Position numbers and translations under genes: made by a program. A DNA stretch of 16,509 nucleotides from an uncultured Eubacterium sp. (GTDB lineage: Bacteria > Bacillota > Clostridia > Lachnospirales > Lachnospiraceae), in contig CAJTZX010000068.1 in the NCBI GenBank assembly GCA_910584345.1, forward strand, positions 1 to 16,509. Reading direction: 5' to 3'. The notes beneath the pieces were generated by a model. The model did not search any database. It worked only from the letters and a program-made list of their open reading frames with translations, and was not told where the DNA came from. Position 1 is the first letter of the stretch. Every line of letters begins with the position of its first letter. Below, one piece after another: positions 1 to 5,184 of the stretch.

Positions 1-272
1 GTATTTATCGGGTATACGCCAGAAATTGGGTTAATAAGTTTTACGGATTAAGGAAATAGATTTAATATTTATAGCGAGAGTAATTTTTAAGTACTATTGA
101 ATGAGATGTATTTTACTGTTATACCATTTTTGTGACCGAGGGAAATCAAAGTGTATAAAATCAATAAATCAAAATCATCAAATCCCGTGTGTACGGTTAC
201 TGTGTACTAAACTAAATCAGAAACCAGAACAGAATCTTCTTTCTATAAATTCCCAAAATTCGCCCGAAACAA
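1..272. other. Left-edge non-coding stretch, possible end of an upstream + strand gene
   Basis: No convincing complete gene lies here. Frame 1 on the + strand is open from the window edge to a TAA at 49-51, reading a plausible C-terminus that ends ISFTD. Sixteen open codons are weak evidence, so this is only a possible tail of a gene starting outside the window. Bases 52-272 are AT-rich and show no clear promoter, hairpin or ribosome binding site. Confidence 0.25.
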
Positions 273-312
273 ATATAACGCCTGCCCGTTTCCAAACAGG
301 CAGGCGTTATAT
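273..312 (-). terminator. Intrinsic terminator of the ssb/ClpX-like unit
   Basis: A perfect 14-bp inverted repeat (273-286 with 299-312) surrounds a 12-nt loop. Read on the minus strand it is followed by TTTGTTT. It lies about 50 bp past the stop codon of the ClpX-like gene, so it is the likely end of the leftward transcript. The GC-rich arm GGCAGGCGTT recurs at 351-360, giving alternative pairings. Confidence 0.7.
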
Positions 313-340
313 AATATTTCTGATACAGATACCCATACCA

Positions 341-376
341 GTTTCCAGCAGGCAGGCGTTTACTGCTCCGCCTGCC
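341..376. repeat. Second copy of the GGCAGGCGTT arm, forming a hairpin over the ClpX-like stop codon
   Basis: Bases 341-360 repeat 288-308 with small differences (GTTTCCA then GGCAGGCGTT). The copy can also pair with CGCCTGCC at 369-376, making an 8-bp stem (351-358/369-376) that overlaps the TAA at 360-362. The four complementary arms between 273 and 376 therefore allow mutually exclusive hairpins. This may be a degenerate second terminator or a short REP-like repeat. Confidence 0.5.
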
Positions 377-1838
377 CATGGCTGCATACCCACGCATTGC
401 AATAGTCTAAAAGCATCTGTCTGGCATACACGATCTTCGTATCCCAGTCCCGCACATGCTTTTCTGCCTCGATAAAAAACTCTGCGCCTATATGCTCCAG
501 CGGATGTACACAGAAGCACTTCATGTCTCTGGTGTCCGGGTCATAGAACCTGTCTAACATCTGCGCTACATGGTCCATTGTCATGCCCTTCCCGTTGTTC
601 TCCACCAGCTGAAAAGCGATGGCGGCAGCAAGAATATAGACCGCAGCTATGGTTTCTTCTTCCGTCAGAAGCACTTTCCGGGGTGATGCGTCCTTTATGC
701 TCTTTGCAAGCTCCACAATCTCGTTGCGTCCACGTATGCAGGACAGCGGCACGCTGGAGAGCGTCTGGCTGTCCGTTTCCGGCGAGCCGGTACAGAAATC
801 TTCCCAGAGATCCTCACGTCCCATGTGCGTCTGGTAAGCAACCAGACTGTTATCTACTCCGCATCCAATCTCGATGCTGTCCACACTGGCATCCCCTGCA
901 ACCGTGTGGAGCTCTGGCTGCAAGAGGTCTGTAACCGTCCGGGCAAGAAGCCTTGCGCCCTCTTTACTGCCCATTGCCTGCCGGGCCATACATGCGGCGG
1001 CTTCTTCTGTAATACCAACATGGACACCAAGCGTTTTATGGAGCAGTCTGTCATACTGGTACACAGGGGATGCGTCCGACTGTATGAGGATACGGTTATA
1101 ATCCTCCAGCGACAGCGGGTTCGTGTGTGTGATAAGCGAGATTCTGCCGAGAAACTCGTGGGATATGCCGTATGTATGCAGATCATCTTCTGTTACATAC
1201 GGAAGCAGGCTTCCCTCTGGCAGCTCTGCCGGTTTTTTGGCAGAAAAACCAATACTGGATTTGCCCGCCATCCGTTCCCGGATGATGTCTTCGAGTCCTT
1301 CAAATGCACCCAGACAGACAATAAGCAGTCTGGATGTGTCCATCTTACGGGTGCGGTTGTTGTCCGTATGGACGACCACGCTGCCAGCCATAAACGTGAG
1401 CAGGTTGTCAACCGGGAGAAAGCTTTGGTCGCCCGGACGGGACTTAAAAACTTTGTCGATCTCGTCCAGGCATACAATGCTGTGCGTTGCCTCGGCTTCG
1501 TTCTTATCCGGGGCAGCGTCAATGCAGCGGGCGATGATGGAACTGACGCTCCTGCCTTTCCATCCTTCGCCACGCAGCATACTTGCGTTCTCGATGACCA
1601 CGGGCAGGTTTAAGCGCCTGCCAAGCTGCTCTACGGCAAGCGTCTTGCCTGTGCCAGACGGGCCAATGCAGAGGATGTTCTGCTTGGGCTTGTCTAACGC
1701 CTCCCCTGTATGCTTATAATGCTGGTAGCGCAGGCTGTGCAGCCAGGCAGCATTGCTGAGGGATTTTAGATATCCCTCCTGCCCGATGACCGTTTTACTC
1801 AGTTCTTTGTATAAAGTTTCCGGTGTCACATTGTCCAT
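360..1838 (-). CDS. ClpX-like AAA+ unfoldase without the zinc-binding domain, with a C-terminal extension
   Basis: This predicted 492-aa ATPase resembles the AAA+ core of ClpX, which unfolds proteins for ClpP or remodels DNA-bound complexes. The VIGQ start of the module is at 17-20, Walker A GPSGTGKT at 59-66, a pore-1-like loop GWKG at 92-95 (GYVG in ClpX), and Walker B IVCLDEID at 121-128. IGF, the ClpP-docking tripeptide in ClpX, is at 196-198. An EFLGR arginine-finger motif ends at R232 and a GAR sensor-2 motif is at 294-296. All ATPase motifs look intact. The N-terminal Cys4 zinc-binding domain of housekeeping ClpX is absent, and about 170 residues after 320 match nothing I recognise. 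I chose the ATG at 1838 because AAAGGAG sits 8 nt upstream; a longer reading frame continues upstream without that support. It lies 13 bp after ssb, probably in one operon. A substrate among replication or partition proteins is inference. Confidence 0.85.
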   Translation of the reverse strand: MDNVTPETLYKELSKTVIGQEGYLKSLSNAAWLHSLRYQHYKHTGEALDKPKQNILCIGPSGTGKTLAVEQLGRRLNLPVVIENASMLRGEGWKGRSVSSIIARCIDAAPDKNEAEATHSIVCLDEIDKVFKSRPGDQSFLPVDNLLTFMAGSVVVHTDNNRTRKMDTSRLLIVCLGAFEGLEDIIRERMAGKSSIGFSAKKPAELPEGSLLPYVTEDDLHTYGISHEFLGRISLITHTNPLSLEDYNRILIQSDASPVYQYDRLLHKTLGVHVGITEEAAACMARQAMGSKEGARLLARTVTDLLQPELHTVAGDASVDSIEIGCGVDNSLVAYQTHMGREDLWEDFCTGSPETDSQTLSSVPLSCIRGRNEIVELAKSIKDASPRKVLLTEEETIAAVYILAAAIAFQLVENNGKGMTMDHVAQMLDRFYDPDTRDMKCFCVHPLEHIGAEFFIEAEKHVRDWDTKIVYARQMLLDYCNAWVCSHGQAEQ

Positions 1839-1851
1839 AAGTGCATCTCCT

Positions 1852-2259
1852 TTAGTTGAAATACTGGTACTGGGATTCGTCCTGTCCATCCGGCATAAAA
1901 GTGCTATCGGCAAAAGAGTTCTGTGCTGCAGGTACACAGGCAGCTTTGCTCTCGCAGAACTCCTGTGATTCGATTACCACATCTGTGGTATATACCCTCT
2001 GCCCGTCGCTGTTTGTGTAGCTGCCCGTCTGGATGCGGCCTGTAACTGCAATTTTTGTACCCTTCCGCAAGTACTGCTCCGCAAACTCCGCAGTCCTGCC
2101 AAATGCCACGCAACGTAAAAAGTCTGCCTGCGGCTCACCCTCACGTTTCACCAGCCTGTCCACGGCAAGTGTGTATCTGGCAATGGCTGTATTGCTCTGC
2201 TGGGCGTAGCGGATTTCCGGGTCACGGGTTAAACGTCCTGCTAAGATTATTTTATTCAT
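1852..2259 (-). CDS. ssb: Single-stranded DNA-binding protein
   Basis: This 135-aa OB-fold protein would coat single-stranded DNA during replication, recombination or conjugative transfer. It opens with the typical bacterial SSB signature (MNKIILAGRLTRDPEIRY, residues 1-18). Family features follow: DFLRCVAFGRTAEFAEQYLRKG around 46-67 and an AVTGRIQTGSYTNSDGQRVY-type strand around 71-90. The OB fold ends near residue 105 and is followed by a short linker. The tail ends QYQYFN, not the acidic DDDLPF-like tip that recruits partner proteins. At 135 aa it is shorter than housekeeping SsbA (about 170 aa), which suggests an element-borne paralogue. The start at 2259 is supported by AAGGGAG about 11 nt upstream. 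An in-frame extension up to 2403 has no ribosome site and runs into the repeat region. It is the first gene of the unit with the ClpX-like gene. Confidence 0.93.
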   Translation of the reverse strand: MNKIILAGRLTRDPEIRYAQQSNTAIARYTLAVDRLVKREGEPQADFLRCVAFGRTAEFAEQYLRKGTKIAVTGRIQTGSYTNSDGQRVYTTDVVIESQEFCESKAACVPAAQNSFADSTFMPDGQDESQYQYFN

Positions 2260-2344
2260 AAATAGTATATCTCCCTTCTGGTTGTATCTTTTTTTCATGC
2301 GTTCACCCGCATGCGTGAGCATGATATTGGTTCCTGTGCAGGAC

Positions 2345-2567
2345 ATGCCAGCCAGACGCCGCACAAGCCATTTTAAGAGGTGTTTTGTGCTTAGGCGTAA
2401 CATTCTTATGTGATTGAACTAAAACGGCTGTATGGGGCTGCTACGAGGTCTGAGGGGTGTGCTGTGATATAACTCTGGTATGGTGATGTGATTTTGGTAT
2501 ATTAGAATTGGTCATGTAACACTTTTTCTGGAAATGTAGCACTTTTGGGTTTTGAAAAGTGCTACAT
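2345..2567. repeat. Long diverged direct repeat, copy 1
   Basis: This is the first of three diverged modules. Its best-conserved block is TATGGGGCTGCTACGAGGTC (2431-2450). It ends with the motif pair and hairpin at 2515-2567. Positions 2426-2567 match copy 3 (3278-3420) over about 142 bp with only one net indel, and the last 58 bp differ at about two positions. Its left part forms the sequence just upstream of ssb. Confidence 0.75.
2534..2567. repeat. Perfect 13-bp hairpin built from two inverted iteron-like motifs
   Basis: ATGTAGCACTTTT (2534-2546) and its exact reverse complement (2555-2567) flank the 8-nt loop GGGTTTTG. The same 34 bases, including the loop, occur at 3387-3420. Conservation of the loop as well as the arms points to recent duplication or a selected structure. 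It could be a protein-binding site, or a terminator for rightward transcripts, though no U-run follows. Confidence 0.8.
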
Positions 2568-2617
2568 GGTGTAAAGCCTTTGTTTATAAGGGTTTATGGC
2601 ATGTTAGTAACAAAAAT

Positions 2618-2728
2618 TGTAGCACTTTCTGTAGCAGTTTTATTTTGGCTATCAGAGTACCATAAAACCAGTGTTTACAAGGGTTTATGAAATTTATTAC
2701 GTCAAAATGTAGCACTTGTAGCACTTTT
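2618..2728 (+). repeat. Two tandem pairs of the TGTAGCACTTTT motif
   Basis: Motif copies begin at 2618 and 2630 (spacing 12; the second carries CAG in place of CAC) and at 2708 and 2717 (spacing 9, overlapping). All are in the forward orientation. Between the pairs is one copy of TTTACAAGGGTTTAT (2674-2688). They flank the AT-rich core on its left side. Confidence 0.75.
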
Positions 2729-2815
2729 TCTCAAGTCTATATAATATATAAAAACTACAAGGGGTATAAAAGAAATATGGGTTTTTTATATTTTTCCCTT
2801 ATAATTGACTTAAAT
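2729..2815. other. AT-rich core between oppositely oriented motif pairs
   Basis: This stretch is rich in A and T (TATATAATATATAAAA at 2739-2754, TTTTTTATATTTTT at 2782-2795). Forward motif pairs lie to its left and an inverted pair (2816-2836) to its right. It could be a DNA unwinding element if the region is an origin. That role is inference from composition and position only. Confidence 0.35.
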
Positions 2816-2836
2816 AAAAGTGTTACAAGTGCTACA
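2816..2836 (-). repeat. Inverted tandem pair of the iteron-like motif
   Basis: AAAAGTGTTACA (2816-2827) is followed directly by AGTGCTACA (2828-2836). These are reverse complements of the TGTAGCACTTTT motif, the first with one change. They sit immediately right of the AT-rich core, facing the forward pairs on the left. Confidence 0.7.
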
Positions 2837-2884
2837 AATGGTCACTTAACAGTCAATAAACCCTTGTAAATACAGCATTTTAGG

Positions 2885-2945
2885 TGTAGCACTTTTTGTA
2901 GCACTTTTGCTAATTTTGTAGCACTTTTCAAAAAAAAGTGCTACA
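2885..2945. repeat. Three forward motif copies ending in a hairpin with an inverted copy
   Basis: Exact copies of TGTAGCACTTTT start at 2885, 2897 and 2917 (spacings 12 and 20). The third pairs with its reverse complement at 2934-2945 across a 5-nt loop, giving a 12-bp perfect stem. This is the densest part of the array. Confidence 0.8.
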
Positions 2946-2988
2946 TTTTTTCAAATGTGTTACCGGATGGCATGATATGGTTTTGTGG

Positions 2989-3160
2989 GATATTAGCCTG
3001 TGGCTTCGTATACGGCGATTTAAACGATGTTTTGCACTTAGGTATAGTGATGTTAGGGTATAGGTATTAAAGTGGCTGTATGGGGCTGCTACGAGGTCAG
3101 AGAGGTATTCTGTGCGTCAGGTGGCTGTGTTATGTTTTTAAGTGTATGAGATTTTGTTAT
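2989..3160. repeat. Long diverged direct repeat, copy 2
   Basis: It shares with copies 1 and 3 a TCGTATACGGCG-like block near 3006, a TGTTTTGCACTTAGG-like block near 3029, and the conserved TATGGGGCTGCTACGAGGTC (3079-3098). It lacks the terminal motif hairpin present in the other two copies, so it is probably an eroded or partial duplicate. Confidence 0.6.
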
Positions 3161-3195
3161 ATAAAAGGGCGAACTGGAGTTCGATTATTTTACGT

Positions 3196-3420
3196 GATAT
3201 CTCTGTGACGTCGTATATGGCGTTTTAAGCCATGTTTTACTTCCAGTCATATATTCTTAGGCTGTTGGTGTTAAAGTTGTTCTATGGGGCTGATACGAGG
3301 TCAGAGGGGCATTCTGTTACATGACTCTGGTGTAGTGATATGATTTCAGGATGTAGGAAACAGGTCATGTAACACTTTTTCTGAGAATGTAGCACTTTTG
3401 GGTTTTGAAAAGTGCTACAT
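3196..3420. repeat. Long diverged direct repeat, copy 3, ending in the duplicated hairpin
   Basis: Its left part matches copy 2 (CGTCGTATATGGCG near 3209 against TTCGTATACGGCG). Its right part (3278-3420) matches copy 1, including the variant motif at 3368 and the 34-base hairpin at 3387-3420. It ends about 45 bp from the stop codon of the small gene to its right. Confidence 0.7.
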
Positions 3421-3466
3421 TATAGCTGTTTGTTATTACAATGGTTCTGTAGCTCATGATTTTACC

Positions 3467-3655
3467 TCATATAATCGTTAATAATTCCTTTCCGCAGTCC
3501 TCCGCTGGTCGCTCCATATCTGCCAACTTTGCGGATAAGGATTCTATGGTGTCTGCGGCTTCGTTTAATGCGCCAAATACTTCATATAAGGCTTCTGGTG
3601 TCTGGTCTGCTGCTAAACTTCTTAAATAGTGTACCTGTTCGCTAATCATGCTCAT
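3467..3655 (-). CDS. Small hypothetical helical protein, phage or element type
   Basis: This 62-aa acidic protein should be almost entirely helical. A segment reading NEAADTIESLSAKLADMER (residues 31-49) has a heptad-like spacing of hydrophobic residues. Short proteins carrying a similar AADTIE-L-AKL segment are, from memory, frequent in Clostridial prophages and mobile elements, with unknown function. The ATG at 3655 is preceded by AAAGGATT about 8 nt away; a second Met lies two codons in. It has no signal peptide, Cys cluster or DNA-binding motif. It lies between the repeat region and a hairpin at 3687-3722, and is probably transcribed leftward from upstream or from a promoter I cannot define. 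That it is a real gene is likely from the ribosome site and composition; its role is unknown. Confidence 0.6.
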   Translation of the reverse strand: MSMISEQVHYLRSLAADQTPEALYEVFGALNEAADTIESLSAKLADMERPAEDCGKELLTII

Positions 3656-3686
3656 TCTACCAATCCTTTCTATTATCTATCCTAAC

Positions 3687-3722
3687 ACCGTTCCCTCGGT
3701 CGTATTGACCATAGGGAACGGT
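3687..3722. terminator. Hairpin terminator, first copy of a duplicated cassette
   Basis: A 10-bp perfect stem (3687-3696/3713-3722) encloses an inner GGTC/GACC stem. On the + side it is followed by TTTGTTGTTGTG; on the minus side no U-run follows. About 50 bp, including the flanking GTTGTTGTGTG, is nearly identical to 5115-5166. It lies just past the leftward gene ending at 3745. Confidence 0.55.
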
Positions 3723-3744
3723 TTTGTTGTTGTGTGCAATGCTG

Positions 3745-4170
3745 TTATTCCATGTTGAGACCACAATATATATAATTAACTTTTCCGTTCTTACACTCAT
3801 AATATGGAGCATAGTCTCCGAGTTTTTTCTCGATTTTCTCAGCCTTTTTTCGTTCCATGCCGACTTTGATTCCGAATATTTTGATGTTTTTATCAGAAGA
3901 GTAGATTTCGATATGTTTTCTAAAATCGCAGAAGGTTTTGTCAACAGGAATGATATATTTGATTGTCGTTTTGCCTTTTTTCCAGATGTAGGTTGTGTAC
4001 CCGTTAAGTCCGTCGTAGAGAGGGCTTCCTTCGTCGATTTCTTTTTTCGGCTTGCCCCATTTCTTGGAAAGGATCTTTACTTTTGCGTTTGTTGCCATTA
4101 TGATTGAGTCCTTCGCAAGTGTAATGCTGTTTTCTTTGACAATGATGGCTTCGTGTTCTTTGTTTTTCAT
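3745..4170 (-). CDS. Hypothetical basic protein
   Basis: This lysine-rich 141-aa protein matches no family I can name. The N-terminal part (about 5-35) looks beta-rich. A central stretch repeats aromatic and basic residues (GYTTYIWKKGKTTIKYIIP, 57-75). The C-terminal part, GIKVGMERKKAEKIEKKLG (100-118), recalls the K-VGM-KK-KLG element found beside Ig-like domains in Clostridial surface proteins, but this protein has no signal peptide or lipobox. The start at 4170 is backed by AAAGGAAC about 8 nt upstream. A run of 12 T on the + strand (4190-4201), A12 in the transcript, lies just upstream of the ribosome site and may be prone to slippage. Its downstream hairpin is nearly the same as that of the secreted protein at 5185-6111, so the two genes may share a duplication history. 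The function is unknown. Confidence 0.65.
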   Translation of the reverse strand: MKNKEHEAIIVKENSITLAKDSIIMATNAKVKILSKKWGKPKKEIDEGSPLYDGLNGYTTYIWKKGKTTIKYIIPVDKTFCDFRKHIEIYSSDKNIKIFGIKVGMERKKAEKIEKKLGDYAPYYECKNGKVNYIYCGLNME

Positions 4171-4382
4171 AGATTTGTTCCTTTCTATGTTTTTTTTTTT
4201 TGTTTCGCTCTTGTTTTTGCATGTGTATGGGTTTTTGTAAGAAAGAATTGGTTTATTTTTTGTTTTGCTTTCGTGCTTTGTGCTTGTGTTATGTCATCTT
4301 TGTGGGGATTTTGGAATATTGAGATTGGATTAGTTGTGGTTAGTATTAAATGGGATAAGCAGAAAAGCGAGATAAAAAGTTA

Positions 4383-4826
4383 TTACCTTTCAAATTTTGT
4401 TTGGATATGTTCTACGAAATATTCTGGATCCTGTGTGTGCATACCCGCATAATAGCCAAGCATTGTTTTAAATGGCAGTATCGCATAGATTTCTTTGCTT
4501 GGTATTTCAAAACGTAGTTGTAGATATTTATACATCCAACCAATCCATTCAATGGTATCTGGATTATAATGCCTTGTGTTCTTTTTGGGATGTATCTCAT
4601 CCAGTAAGACGCTCATGGTGTATGCTGTATCAGACATATGGAAGAATGAATATAATGCATCCATTTCACGTTCGCAGAATTCGGAATTCATATATTTTTC
4701 TGCAAACTCTTCGTCATCGAAGTCTTTATCTATTGCGAGCGCAAAGAGTCTTTGATTTGATTTGCATATGTCGTATCCGACATCAAGACCGCATGGCATA
4801 TTGTTCTTGTCTTTTAACTGAAGCAT
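4383..4826 (-). CDS. Hypothetical protein with W-I-G / S-K-E-I-Y / D-P-E C-terminal motif
   Basis: This acidic 147-aa cytoplasmic protein begins with a CGLDVGYDI segment (12-20) and a KYMNSEFC segment (44-51). The C-terminal third carries WIGWMYKYL (94-102), SKEIY (110-114) and GMHTQDPE (128-135). From memory, small Clostridial proteins with WIGY-YRYW, SK-VY and YH-LDP motifs occur next to DUF3990/DUF3791 genes in toxin-antitoxin-like cassettes. This one may belong to that group, but no such partner is present here, so the link is tentative. The start at 4826 has AAAGGAG about 10 nt upstream, and a good extended -10 promoter lies at 4880-4908. It therefore looks like an independently transcribed gene. 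No terminator hairpin was found before the next gene on the left. Confidence 0.7.
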   Translation of the reverse strand: MLQLKDKNNMPCGLDVGYDICKSNQRLFALAIDKDFDDEEFAEKYMNSEFCEREMDALYSFFHMSDTAYTMSVLLDEIHPKKNTRHYNPDTIEWIGWMYKYLQLRFEIPSKEIYAILPFKTMLGYYAGMHTQDPEYFVEHIQTKFER

Positions 4827-4879
4827 GGTTGCAGTTCTCCTTTCTGATTTTTTGTATTGCTCTCGTAATTTGTAATTGT

Positions 4880-4908
4880 ATTATAACATATTTTGATGGT
4901 GATCGTAA
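4880..4908 (-). promoter_or_regulatory. Sigma-A promoter of the 4383-4826 gene
   Basis: On the minus strand, TATAAT (4880-4885) is preceded by TG one base upstream, making an extended -10. A weak -35, TTACGA (4903-4908), lies at 17-bp spacing. Transcription should start near 4873, giving a leader of about 47 nt that contains the AAAGGAG ribosome site. Confidence 0.6.
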
Positions 4909-4919
4909 GTGTAAAAATA

Positions 4920-4955
4920 AAGTTTACCCGTACCTTCATTGATACGGGCAAACTT
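4920..4955 (-). terminator. Hairpin followed by a U-rich tract, leftward
   Basis: The arms 4920-4932 and 4943-4955 pair with one mismatch (AAGTTT.CCCGTA with TACGGG.AAACTT). On the minus strand the hairpin is followed by TATTTTTA. It would stop leftward read-through just ahead of the promoter at 4880-4908, and lies 11 bp from the next hairpin. Confidence 0.6.
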
Positions 4956-4966
4956 CACAATTCACT

Positions 4967-4996
4967 AAGAACACCATTTTTCATACTGGTGTTCTT
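4967..4996 (+). terminator. Second hairpin, U-tract on the + side
   Basis: AAGAACACCA (4967-4976) pairs perfectly with 4987-4996 around a 10-nt loop and is followed by TT on the + strand. No rightward gene is present to need it, so it may act in both directions, insulating the neighbouring leftward genes. Bases 4997-5114 contain nothing else I can identify. Confidence 0.5.
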
Positions 4997-5114
4997 TTCA
5001 ATTATTCTCTCGATTGTGCATGTATTTGTATTATTTTGTAATTCTTTTTTGTAGAGTGATGTCAATATTGGTTCGATATAGTGTATGTAAGAAGATTAAA
5101 GATGAAAGAAAAAG

Positions 5115-5152
5115 AACCGTTCCCCCGGCTGTATTTGCCATAGGGAACGGTT
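5115..5152. terminator. Bidirectional hairpin terminator, second copy of the duplicated cassette
   Basis: AACCGTTCCC (5115-5124) pairs with 5143-5152. On the minus strand the stem is followed by the U-rich TCTTTTTCTTTC; on the + strand by TTTGTTGTTGTG. It is near-identical to 3687-3722 with flanks. It sits about 33 bp past the stop codon of the secreted protein and is its probable terminator. Confidence 0.7.
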
Positions 5153-5184
5153 TTTGTTGTTGTGTGAGTGTGCGTTGCTGCAGC

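Larger units (their letters stand above)
2260..3466. other. Gene-free repeat-rich region, candidate replication origin or regulatory region
   Basis: About 1.2 kb contains no credible coding sequence. It holds the 12-bp motif TGTAGCACTTTT or close variants at roughly sixteen places: forward at 2515, 2535, 2618, 2630, 2708, 2717, 2885, 2897, 2917, 3368 and 3388; inverted at 2555, 2816, 2828, 2934 and 3408. Neighbouring copies are often 12 or 20 bp apart. A second motif, TTTACAAGGGTTTAT, occurs at 2583 (one change), 2674 and inverted at 2856. An AT-rich core lies at 2729-2815. This architecture, next to ssb, fits an iteron origin. No replication initiator gene is visible, so the function is inferred. 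Confidence 0.5.

Noticed and set aside
1..51. Firm call of a + strand gene ending at 51
   Set aside because: Only 16 open codons are visible and none match a family I know, so it is noted as a possibility only.
825..1613. Long + strand open frame (262 codons) opposite the ClpX-like gene
   Set aside because: It lies wholly antisense to a well-supported AAA+ gene, has no ribosome site and reads no recognisable domain; it is a shadow of that gene's codon use.
2260..2403. In-frame upstream extension of ssb (48 codons)
   Set aside because: SSB homology begins exactly at MNKIILAGRL, where a good ribosome site is present; the extension runs into the repeat module.
2687..2869. Small + strand open frame inside the repeat region
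   Set aside because: It reads mostly motif copies and AT-rich DNA, has no ribosome site and its translation is low-complexity.
2515..3420. CRISPR array
   Set aside because: The repeats are only about 12 bp, occur in both orientations and are 9-20 bp apart or adjacent; there are no uniform spacers or cas genes.
4052..4452. Hydrophobic + strand frames that look like membrane proteins
   Set aside because: They come from T-rich antisense DNA of leftward genes and their leaders; Phe-rich translation is a composition artefact.
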